The translations under genes and the position numbers were made by a program. Source: Ichthyophonus hoferi (taxonomy: Eukaryota > Opisthokonta > Ichthyosporea > Ichthyophonida > Ichthyophonidae). Taken from it: 36,783 nucleotides of DNA. How positions within the stretch are numbered: position 1 is the first letter of the stretch; each line of letters starts with the position of its first letter. The notes beneath the pieces were generated by a model. It searched no databases, was not told where the DNA came from, and was given only the letters and a program-made list of their open reading frames with translations. The DNA is taken from contig NAOQ01000222.1 of the NCBI GenBank assembly GCA_002751075.1, positions 34,103 through 70,885 of the forward strand, written 5' to 3'. This document shows positions 1 to 10,200 of this stretch, one piece after another.

Positions 1-291
1 CTACTTACCTTTACTTTTATTCTTTCTATTGTATTCTCCTTCGTTTAATTTACCTTCGTTTTCTTTTTCTTTCTTGTTCTTTCTTCTTGTTTTAATTTTA
101 AATTACTTTGTACCTTTAAATTAATTTAGTCCTATATTAAACTTACGAAAGTTTTTTTTTATTTTTTTTTTTTTTTTTTTTTTTTTGGTTGCACCTAATT
201 TTTTCCAGCTGGTTTTCTGATCGTACTTCCAATGCACTCGATAATAAAATAGGGCAGTCCATTACTGTGATGTTTGGATATATGTAATAAG

Positions 292-1352
292 CATCTAACG
301 ACTCTATCTACGACATATATCGACAGCTTCACCGCATTCAAGAAATTGTAACGGCGCCTACCCATCTAGAATCCCACGGACTGGTGTTTTCCCATGGGTT
401 GGAATTGTTTTGTACTAGGATCATTCCTTCTGGAAACTTTGATATTCTAAATGAAGATTTCAACAAGCCAGTGCTTTTCATCACTGTCTCTGGTAAGTGG
501 CAGATCTTTCAAACACATAATCCTTTGCTTTTTATGATTCTTCTCTCTATCCTCTCATTACATTTATCTTCTCTGTGTATGCTCGTACCTAGATGACCTG
601 TGCATCTTTCTATTATCATTGCTTCCATCATTGCTTCCAGTGTCTTTGTGCTTGACTAAAACTACTATACCTTTTTATCTTCAAAATTGATCACTCGATG
701 TTGTTGGGCTTTAGTACGGTGTGACATAAGTTTAGAGTTGTGATTAATTTTAATTTATATTAATTATTAGCTTAATTATATCTTTTTAAAGCTCAAAAAA
801 ATTATCGTCTTTGTTTTTGGTTTTTATTGAATATTTTGATGATAAAAGGGTATACTCTTTATTAATCATTATCTCAGATTAATTTTCAATGCATCGTAAT
901 ACCTAGACGATAAGTAACAATTATATTTGTATCCATTCTTAGAAAGTAATACATGGAATATAACGTCAATATTTCTTTCTTATCTTCCACTGTGCTGTTC
1001 TATACTTTCTCCCTCAATGTTTTATGAAAATATGATACTGCTGTTCCGGATACATATACATATACACACCAGTGCATGCACTAACATACCAAATAATATA
1101 ATATAAGACAACAAGATCGTGCCAGGATTCGGAATATACACAGTTAGAATTGATATATTGACTATACGTTACTGTAAGATAAAACAAAAACACAACACAT
1201 ACATATATGTTGTATAGTATATTGTATTATATGCGGTATGGGCTGTCTGTGTAAATTACTGACTGCCGTTTGTACCTGTAGCTATGATTATAGTCACCAT
1301 CATAACCGGCTACATGGCCAAAGCTAAACAGCTGAACATGCAGTGGAAGTAG
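292..1352 (+). CDS. EMC1: ER membrane protein complex subunit 1, C-terminal end (partial)
   Basis: This is the last part of EMC1, the large scaffold subunit of the ER membrane protein complex, which inserts tail-anchored and multipass proteins. Seen: an exon that is secure from about 327 to 492, a GT-AG intron 493-1281, and a last exon 1282-1352 ending in TAG. The spliced protein contains TAPTHLES, FSHGLELFCTRIIPS and FDILNEDFNK, then a hydrophobic segment (LFITVSAMIIVTIITGYM), and ends QLNMQWK. Known family proteins end the same way: a TAPSGLEST/YGLD..QTR..PS..FDVL..D block, one transmembrane helix and a short K/R/W tail. The 5' edge is unclear. The frame is open back to 291, where an AG could be an acceptor, and two stops lie just before it. 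Another acceptor at 325-326 has a nearby CTAAC branch-like site. The rest of the gene lies left of the window. Confidence 0.85.
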
Positions 1353-1440
1353 AAATGTGCAACCCGAGGTATAAAGAACTTGTCAACATTATGGGTGTAT
1401 GTATGTAGTGATGTGCATGTCATCGTACACGCGCACGTCC

Positions 1441-1446
1441 AATAAA
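1441..1446 (+). terminator. Putative poly(A) signal of EMC1
   Basis: AATAAA lies 89 bases after the EMC1 stop codon, at a plausible distance for 3'-end formation. The call is based on motif and position only. Confidence 0.45.
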
Positions 1447-2138
1447 TACATTTGATGCCCATTATATACAAATAGTTTATATTATATTGTAGATTGTATA
1501 TAGATACTATTCTTAAGCGGTGCCTGGTTGTGCTGCTGTGGTTTTAAATATTATATAGCTATAAAAAGGGATCAGTGTGATCCTAAAAATTAAATGACCT
1601 TGGTCACCTTTGCCCTAGATGCATGCTATTAAAGACAGAAAAGACGCTCCATCTTAGTTAGGTTTGATAGAGATTCTTTGAGAACAATCAATGTTTCCTT
1701 TTGGTTTGGAGCTTGGTGCTTGGTGTTACAAGGTCGATAATTGAATCAAATCATAGGATAACTTGCGCTAATCGCCTACCACCAATCAAAGACTATATAG
1801 GTATATATATCTATGTCAACAACATGAGATTGATATATGTATTATAAATGTGACCTAAGTTGAAACTTTGCCTTTCTTCCAATCCGGTTCATTTACCTTT
1901 GTCACGTTGAATGCTTCTATGCTCTCTTCACCTTTACTCTCGATATGAAAGGCCGAGTGACTCTGTACAATGGGCTAATTATTGATAATGTCTTTGGCAT
2001 GAAAAATGTCGATACAATTACAGTTTGGCTTGAGCATGGCCCATGTATTTTCCTGAGCATATGTATAATTAGGTTTGTATCTTAGTAATAATGACCTCAT
2101 TCCTGCCAGCTAACAGCAAGTCCCAAGACATCAGACTG

Positions 2139-2169
<31 letters not shown>

Positions 2170-3347
2170 CCTTAAACAGTCAGTCATTATGGCATGCACT
2201 GTAGTTGCAGTACAGTCAAAACTGTCTATAGATGAAAGAATGTAAACGGACTTTTAATAAATGCGTAGAAGTTGTAAATATAAATGAAGCTTTGATGATT
2301 TAAAAGATGAGAGTAATATGTATGGAAATCAAATGTGTGCATCCTTGAAATTTTTATGTACTTGTGAATTATAATATTCTTAACAAGTAAAATGATAATG
2401 AAACCTACATTTTAATGCTAAGCATTGTAATATTAAGACAAATGAAAACTGACACTTTTTGAGTTTTGGTCTAAGTTTAATAGCTGGTAAACTATACTAA
2501 TTTTAAATTTGTCGAATGTGGTTGCTTAACCGTAAAGGTGTATATATGTATATATAGTAAATAATAAAACAGTATAATTATACTTTACAATAAAAATTAT
2601 GGAATAGCGATTAGAACCAATAAGGGTAAATTCGGCGATTGCAAAGTTACTACCGAAAATGAACAACTTGCCTTAAATAATTATAAAAACGCCTTTATGA
2701 TTGATTGAAAATTAGGTATATTAGGTATACACTAAAATTCCGGATAGCTGTCATTATACGGAGTAATGAACTGTGTTTAGAGTGGATGACAGTGTCAGTA
2801 TAGGGAACCATGCAATATAGCATGTAAGACAACTCTCTAGTTGACCATTTTTTACTGTGTACATCCAGGAACATATAAAATATTTCATCAACAGTTTTGA
2901 AATTTACCATTATTTACAACTTCATTTATATGAATCAATAGAGAAAAAGATGGCAATCCAACCGATGGCATGACCTCTAAAGCTCTAACTGATGGTGTAA
3001 AAACTGGAAGAGCCAAACTAAAGCTTGGCATTAAATGTTGATCTATCCTTAACTAGGTGGTGTCAAACTGAATGGTTTATAAAAAACTCTTACATTGGCG
3101 ATTGTTTACACGGTATTTTTTTTGACAACTATACTTAGTATAGCAATCTGTGGTAGTTTAGTGACTTGTCCATAGTCTTCGGGATCTCCAACTCAATGTC
3201 GTGTAATAATTAATTTCACTAGGTCAGCGGTAGTAATAGTTAATTGATCTGATCTGCCCTTAAGACTCAATTGAAGTAGTAGGTGGTACAGGTTCTATAA
3301 AAGGCGTGTATACCAATTCTCTGGGCAACTGGCTCTAGTAATTGTAC

Positions 3348-3562
3348 CTCTGTTCTATTTCAGATAGTATCAACGCTTTGATTCGCTTAGGTGCTAATGT
3401 GGATATTGCACAATGAGACTGATCAGTAAGGGGTGTTATATTATAGTGTAAATAATAACCATTATCACTATTTAATGTTAGCAACCAGTTCTCTGACTCC
3501 TGGACGGGCGAGAAATCCGGACACTGATTATTGTACTCAAGTGCTAATGGTGAACTAGGCAT
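3348..3562 (-). CDS. Hypothetical minus-strand first exon (weak)
   Basis: A minus-strand frame opens with ATG at 3562 and encodes about 72 residues, beginning MPSSPLALEYNNQ and ending LILSEIEQR. It meets a possible donor (AGAG then gtacaa, intron side at 3347). About 190 bases upstream on the same strand is a TATAAAAG box (plus-strand 3749-3758). Codon content looks less AT-biased than the flanks. I do not recognise the protein, and no convincing second exon was found between 2690 and 3347. It could be a chance ORF, or the edge of a decayed repeat. Confidence 0.2.
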
Positions 3563-4094
3563 TACAATGAAAATGCGATGACTGTAAAAATATATATTAA
3601 GATATTGATTATTTAATCAAATAATAAATGTAAAGTTTTGTGTGTTACGAGTGGCCTTGTATTTGACGGCAGGAGCGCCGCGTATGTGTGAGCAGGTTAC
3701 GAGTAGTTTCGTATTTGTGAGGGGGCTTTATTGGTTGTTTCCGTTCCCTTTTATACTTTTCTGAGCTTTGTTTATTTTAAGTGTTAAGTATGGTTAACAC
3801 CCATATAGCTGTATTCATTATTGTAAATGGGACTGATTGCAAAGATTTCCACTGGCTAGTATAATTCACGGAAGGTCACTGAGACCCACCAGAATTGTCC
3901 GATCTTATAATATTTGTTACAAAATCGTTAACTCCGAATGAACATGTAGTTTGGCCAAAATTCTGATAAGAAGCAGATCATGGAATGATTGGTCTAATGT
4001 TAGTTACCAGGAAAACTGATGTGTCGATGCATAGTATGTAAACATTTCCATTAGTGAATGAGCTAACAAACCATCTAAATAAGGACAGGACACG

Positions 4095-4327
4095 ATAATA
4101 AGCCACTTCAGATCAAATGTTTTAAGCTCATATAGCTCATTGCTTAGACATCCCGCCTAAAACAAGCCCTGCTGACCTGTTTCATATTAAAAATATATTT
4201 TAGCATATCTGTACTCTGCGTATGCAAAGGGACACGTCAAAATGTCTCAAGTCCATATTATTTCTTTGTATAAATGATTATAGGTTACAGGCACGCTAAT
4301 GTCTTTCTCTACTTACTATTCCCAACA
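4095..4327 (+). mobile_element. LTR fossil fragment, 3' part
   Basis: This matches the 3' part of the LTR at 4888-5300: the block AATAAGCC..., then GTATGCAAAGGGACACGT, then TATAGGTTACAGGCAC. It ends in CCCAACA. A primer-binding-like stretch begins at 4328 (TGATAGCAAAGAAAG). Sequence to its left (3855-4094) shares short blocks with the copies at 5340-5460 and 14765-15020, partly in the other orientation. Confidence 0.5.
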
Positions 4328-4887
4328 TGATAGCAAAGAAAGCTTAGATCGTTTACCATGGTCACAAAGCCTAATAATTCTATTAAGTAAACAATTTACG
4401 AATGTCAAGAACATTAAAGCTCAACCCTTTATCCATCCACTGACCTCTACATGTGGAGATTTAATTTTTATTATACCTACAAACTGTCTTCAAATCTATA
4501 TTTAAATTATTAAAACTTCCCGCTTCAAATTGACGCCAAAGCAATAAACAAAACAACCAGGCAACACCCACACATCAACTCAACTGCCAGCCGCCGAACG
4601 CCAGATGCCAGAGCCTGCCATAGAGCCATAGCCAGGGCCTATAACAAAGCCAGAGCCAGAGACAAGAGCCAGAGCCAGAGCCAGAGCCAGAGCCAAAGCT
4701 GGAGCCAAAGCCAAAGCGAGCAGGAGCATTTAACATGCAGGTTGGTGAACTGTCTTCCTTTTTTTTTTTCACATTGGGTGTCATGCCACAGTAACCTCTG
4801 AATGTCATCATGTTAAGATTCTTTTCATATTCATTTTTCATATTTTTTATGCCCTAAGCGAAATAATCTGCCTAGGCCAAGGGGGAG
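4328..4887 (+). mobile_element. Remnant interior of the LTR fossil
   Basis: This is the stretch between two direct LTR fragments, ending in a polypurine tract. It is far too short for a complete retroelement, and no gag or pol domain can be recognised. It includes the AGCCAG repeat listed separately. It is a decayed remnant. Confidence 0.4.
4638..4722 (+). repeat. AGCCAG hexanucleotide repeat
   Basis: This is an imperfect array of AGCCAG units with a few AGCCAA variants. It is more GC-rich than its surroundings. It lies inside the fossil interior and probably arose by slippage. Confidence 0.8.
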
Positions 4888-5300
4888 TGTTAAAACAGAA
4901 ATATTTAATTAATTTAGGTATTTCTTTATTAGTTATAATAATCATTTACTAGTATTAGCAACTATTATTACATCTGCAGTCTGGAAAAATAGCTAATGTA
5001 ATCTATTGGTGTTAAATGGCAATTCAAGATGATTAATCAAAATTGAACCAGTCAATGGCAGAGATCTCGCAAATAGTAATAAGCCATTTCAATCATGTTT
5101 TGAGTTCAGATAGCACATTGCTTAGGCAGGATGCCTAAGACAAATCCTGCTGATTTTTTTAATATTAAAAGTATATCTCAACATATCTGTACTCTGTGTA
5201 TGCGAAAGGACACGTTAAAATGTCCTTTAATTTGGTATTCTTTCTTCTTATAAACGAATATAGGTCACAGGCACACTCGTGTCTCTGTCTATGTTTCGTA
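4888..5300 (+). mobile_element. LTR fossil, most complete copy
   Basis: It starts TGTTAAAACAG right after the GGGGGAG tract. Its first 160 or so bases are matched in inverted orientation by 5530-5711. Its last 220 bases match 4095-4327, 6243-6386 and 24465-24599. The right edge is approximate. Confidence 0.5.
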
Positions 5301-5339
5301 TTTTGGTCCAAATATATCCTTATTGGCTAAGGTAGTTTA

Positions 5340-5711
5340 CATGAGACCAGTAAGGCCCACAAGAATGGCTTTATCACAACTTGGCATCAATTCTTCAATT
5401 GGGTTAACGTATATGTCCTTATTTGGATGGCTTTTTAGCTAATGCCCATATCATTAATTCTATTGTTAATGCTTGAGAACTGTCGTTAAAGCTCGGAAAC
5501 CCCTTTACACCCCTGTATAGTCACTGAGCCTCTACTATTGGCCGGTTAAAATTTGATCATCTTGGGTTACCAATTAACACCAATAGATTGTAGATTACAT
5601 TGGCTATTTTTCCAGAACACATGTAATAATTGCTAATAATAATAAATAATCATAGCTATATATAGAAATATCTAAATTAATTAAATAGTTAAATATTCTT
5701 ATTTTTTATCA
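5340..5711 (-). mobile_element. LTR fossil fragment, inverted
   Basis: Read on the minus strand from 5711, this begins TGATAAAA and then follows the 5' part of the LTR at 4888, for example the shared block GGAAAAATAGC.AATGTAATCTA. The two opposed copies make a long inverted repeat, 4888-5055 against 5530-5711. Minus-strand sequence beyond it (5712-6240) may be decayed element interior but shows no recognisable domain. Confidence 0.5.
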
Positions 5712-6242
5712 AAATCAAGATGTCTTTCTTGATGACCCACTCACTGACCAGTACAAAGTTTGCATTTGAATTTTCTCCTTCTACTCTTCCTCATTTACAT
5801 AGGCTGTAGCTACATATGAAGTAACATCCTCAGTTGTGCAGGCAGCATTGTAGGATACTTTCCCTTCTTGTAGTGATGGTACTTGCCAGTCTTTTTGCTT
5901 GCTAATTGCTGGGTTAGTTGCTGCTTATCTTAACAGCCTTTCTGATTTCTTGCCACTCCGAGAGGTTTATTTCCTTATGACGATTAGTAGTGGGTACCAA
6001 TTTTGAGCTGGTTTAACGTCGGTGTGAGAGGGCACTGACTTGTTGTGTTCCCTGGCACATATCACAAAAAGCTGATTCACTCTTGAACTAGCCTATACTT
6101 GGTCAGTACTGGTGTTCTTCTCTTGAATTCTACCGATTCCCATTTTCTTTCTTGGACTCCAGCTTGACAAAAGTTTCTATCTCTTCAATAGATTATTCCA
6201 ACGTCCTATAACTCATGTTGACTTGACAGAAACCCTTAAATG

Positions 6243-6386
6243 GATAATAATAAAGTTATGTCTTTGCACATCTGTACTCCAAGTATGCAAAGGGACACGT
6301 TAAATGCACTCCTTAATCCAGTATTCCCTCAATTCTAAATCGATATAAGTCACAGGGAAGTCCTTGTCTCTATTGATTTTCCAACA
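6243..6386 (+). mobile_element. LTR fossil fragment, 3' end
   Basis: This shares ATCTGTACTCC, GTATGCAAAGGGACACGTTAA and the TATAAGTCACAGG block with the other copies and ends CCAACA. TGGCAGC follows, which looks like the start of a tRNA primer site. Confidence 0.55.
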
Positions 6387-7243
6387 TGGCAGCATTATGT
6401 CAACAAAAAACGCAAAACGTTTACACCACTTTTTATTTCCCTATGGTTGCCCAAAGTAATATTGTATTGCCACTACCGAAGTTGCACAACGAATTTCATT
6501 CTACTATACCACTACTATATTATATTGTCTTAACAATATAAAAACGGTTACAGCGCATGGCATACGCGCGTGGACCCCCACCGCAGTACTAAAGTTATAA
6601 ATATAATTATATATTCTATTCCTTACAGTAATATAAATTACTATGAATTAAAAATTAAAATTTAATATTCTATAAATAAATATTGATCATAAATAGATTT
6701 GAGATCAGGTACTTTCTGCTAAGGTATAGCTACTACGACGTATAAAGATACTGGAAGCGTTGAAACTCTTTCTTCTTAGATTTAATTACTTTCACGTACA
6801 ATGACATAGCTTTGCATGATTGCATACGAATATATTAGTCTTTTTTTTAAAAAAAATACCGTAATTTATGTTTGGTATAAACAAAAAGATATTTTTAAAT
6901 TCATCATAGTTTTATTTTGTTGGTTAAAACTATATACAAGATAAAACAACCAATCCCAATCGCGCTAGGAAATTTAACTGCTTTGGCGTGGTTACTATTT
7001 TATTAAAAACGGAAAGGATTGGTCTATAAACAAAATATATAACTATATACTACAATTTCGGACAACTAGCGTAGCGACGCCTCATAAAGGTGTTATTTCA
7101 TTGGTTTATACTATCTAATGTCCGTTTTTAAAGTACTAATTTAGTTAAACACTAAACGCATTAAAACATGTTCCCAAATTAATTTTCTATTTAGTATTGT
7201 CCTAGTTTATTCTTATTAGTTTTTGAAGGCCTTTAACGTTAAC
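6387..7243 (+). other. Upstream region of SSR1
   Basis: This is AT-rich DNA holding the presumed SSR1 promoter and 5' UTR. ATTGG (CCAAT box on the other strand) occurs at about 7100 and 7019. TATAAA-like strings occur near 7025 and 6597. No ORF of interest was seen. The transcription start cannot be placed. Confidence 0.4.
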
Positions 7244-10200
7244 ATGAAATTTAGCCAGAGTCTTTCTCTTTTGCTTCTGGCCGCTGCCTCTATCGCAGGT
7301 AACTATGAAGATACTGTTATTTTTTGACATTTCTTAATATATTCCCAGAAGTCTTCCTAACAACTGCAGATAAATAAAAAGTAAGAAATTGGTTAATGTT
7401 GTTGTTGTTGTGGTACTCAGACGTAATGTCCTAGGATTATGATGTACTGAAATAAATAAAATTATGGTTCTACATGACATTAATAGAAGCTAGAAAGAAT
7501 GATTGGAACATGGAACATGTAGTGAGACATTCCTGTTTTGGATACTGGTTACTCATTCATAACATACCATTTTATTTATTCAGTTGACCGCTTGCTAAGT
7601 TGGCTTTTTTCCTAATGTAGAGGTTCCTTTCTTCTGAAGGCTTATTTTTATTTTTAACATGTTGCTTTACTAATAATATCTGGGTTATGGCTTGTAGACT
7701 TAAATTCAAACCAAATAAGTCTTTTCGAGGTACAAACTACTTTATATTTGTAGTATTGTTGCATCAAAATTAATAGATTTTTTGACGCTTGGAAGGTTTT
7801 TAGCTCCAAGATGATTTTTTTGTTTATTTATTATTGTAAAAACTTGAACCCTGACTTATCACTTTGATTTGGCCGGATAACAATTAAACACTTTTTGTTT
7901 TCTTCTAAAAATAATTTGGCACTCGCAGAAACATTGCCTTGCAATGATATCCCTAATTTAAAGGTACTCATGTGCTTTCAAGCCACTATATGATACTATA
8001 ATATTATAATATCCTTAATACAAACTTCTTTCAACAGGGTTGGTCAATGCTCAAGAAGATATTGTTATTGATAAAGTGAATGGTGAACCCATTGAAGAAA
8101 GCCAGGACTCCACTGCTGACGCCGAGGAGGTTGTTACCTTTGAGGAGGGTGTCTATGCCGGTGATTCTGTACGTGCTTTGATGTCTATGACTATGTTTGG
8201 GACTTGTATCTCTTGTTTGATTTTTTTCATTTTTATTTTGTGAGCTTTTCCCATTTAGGTATTTTCTCTTTATGTTTTGAGTTGAAAAACTTCAGTCTAT
8301 TTATAGCAGTATCGGTATCCATTTTATGTTTATGCTTTTGATTTCAATGCTGTATTTTTGCGTCATACTATCTTGCTAACATATAATCTCCTATTTAAAC
8401 AAGAAATTCATTTTGATAAATTCACTCGATTGCAAAATTATTTTCTTTCCTTTCTTGCTATATTGAAACTATGTTTTTTTGGAAGTCAGTCTATCAGGTC
8501 GACCCTGTCCCCTTATATACTGTTATTATCATTAAGCAACATGCATATACATATCGTGGTTTCACATTATTACTTTTATTCTTATTTATACTACTCTAAT
8601 TAGAAAATCGGGTGTTACTTGGCTGGTTAACACGCATTGATGTCAGACATGAAACACTATCTATATACTATATATATTATCGCTTATTACATGTTTCGGT
8701 TTGTGCACCTAATTCTGAATGTTCTTTCATTTTGAGCCTATTATAATATACTATATAGACTTTAGACAATACCTATTTGGGCTATATATAACTTGCACAT
8801 ACTCACTGGGTAGGTGTGATGAAGAAACTTTGATTTGATAATGCGTTAGCCAAAAAAGGCAACAGCACTTCAATAATTTATTATTGCTCTTTTTATTGGT
8901 GTAACTATGATTTATGCTATTAACTACGTTGTTCAGTTCTTCTTATTTGAATATTTTAGTGCTTATATTGATTACATGAACTAATAGTGTGATATATAAC
9001 CAATACCAATAGGATTGGTGCTTATGTCCAGTGAGAACAGGCATTGTTTACACAATACTTGGGTATTTATATATTATAGTATACCAGACCAATTATGTAC
9101 GATCAAGTTTTTATTGCTTCTTAGATTTGGTTTATTTCCTATATAGCTACCACTTTGCCAATGACACTAACTTTACCTGTTATCTTTTTCTTCTATTTTT
9201 ACAGTTAAGGAAGAACCCCGATCTTGAGCACCATCTTGTGTTTACCAAAACTGGTAACAGCACAGAGTTCATAGCTGGTGAGTTGCAGTATATTCTCACT
9301 GGATTCCGTAACACTGGTAAGTCAGACTTGATGATTGAGAGCATTGAGGCTTCCATCCGCTACCCCCAACAATGGGATTTCCGTCTGATCAATGTAATTA
9401 TTTCTCCTTTCCTTATATATATATATATATATATGTATGTGAAGTAACAACAATGACTGAGAGATGTGTGGGTTATTATTTTGAGCCCTGTTATTGGTAT
9501 TTATATACTCACAGTTCCCATGGCATCTTTTATACTTGGGCTTGTGAAGCTGGCTCAATTCATGGTATTTTGTAGTATATAATATAGTATACTATATTAT
9601 CCTTTTCTATTTACTGTTGTTATATGGCATTGTATCACAACCTTGCATGTTTCTGTTTCAGTCAATTCAATTTAAGCAGCATTCAACTGTAAACCTTATC
9701 ATAACATTTTTTTACAATAAATATATATGCACACTGTTTTAGAATAACAATAGTTTTCTCTTATTGGTTGGTTATAGTCGACCCTTCTGGTTTTCCATTA
9801 GGCGTACTTTACCTGGGTGATATTATATACCTTTCTATTTCAATCTTTTCCACCTTATAAGATATCGAATACACCTTTGGGTATGATATTAATATCAGTA
9901 ATATGCTTTATTTCCAAAAAGACAAACCTATTCCTTGCTCCTCTAGCCCCACATCCATCTCATTATATCTTTGTATGTATGTATATATTAGTTTATGTTG
10001 ATTTAAAAGTACGTAACATCTACATGATTTGTACCGACCACACTGTATATCTACCTATGCATCGTTTATTTCTCGTATATTACCGATATGTTATATATAA
10101 CAAGGTAGGATGGATTATTTATTATTTAATGCCTCTGATTGTTGTCAGTCATTGACGTCTGAGAACAATAACAGAAGGTGATTGGACTAACGGATGAATG

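Larger units (their letters stand above)
1353..3854. other. Intergenic region without a recognisable gene
   Basis: This is AT-rich DNA between EMC1 and the LTR fossils. It holds an (AT)n run at about 2142-2169, a short palindrome near 1568-1585, and one open minus-strand stretch that is listed separately. Fragments of minus-strand reading frame at 2700-3350 look like decayed coding or retroelement sequence, but no family could be named. Confidence 0.5.
3855..6386. mobile_element. Cluster of old LTR-retroelement fossils (possibly Ty1/copia-like)
   Basis: Several diverged copies of one LTR family lie here in both orientations. Signs of an LTR element: a polypurine tract (GGGGGAG, 4881-4887) directly before TGTTAAAAC, copies that end in CCAACA, and primer-site-like sequence just after those ends (4328 and 6387). 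TGTT...AACA is the short inverted repeat expected at LTR termini. Copies differ by tens of percent by eye, so they are old, and the element is clearly broken and rearranged. Assignment to Ty1/copia rests only on the style of the polypurine tract and LTR start and is tentative. Confidence 0.55.

Noticed and set aside
285-290. Two in-frame TAA codons near EMC1 as a sign of a variant genetic code
   Set aside because: SSR1 ends naturally at TAA, and the SET-family, composite and EMC1 genes end at TGA or TAG at family-appropriate places, so the standard code fits.
2142-2169. (AT)n runs here and at 9413, 22318, 23041, 28250 and 28983
   Set aside because: They are ordinary microsatellites for such AT-rich DNA, with no evidence of function.
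4575-4841. Minus-strand Gly/Ser and Trp/Leu-rich 88-codon frame
   Set aside because: It is a translation of the AGCCAG hexanucleotide repeat within a fossil.
9031-9447. 138-codon frame covering SSR1 exon 3
   Set aside because: Only 9205-9393 is exon. The rest is intron read-through, shown by the acceptor at 9204 and the donor at 9394 and by TRAP-alpha homology.
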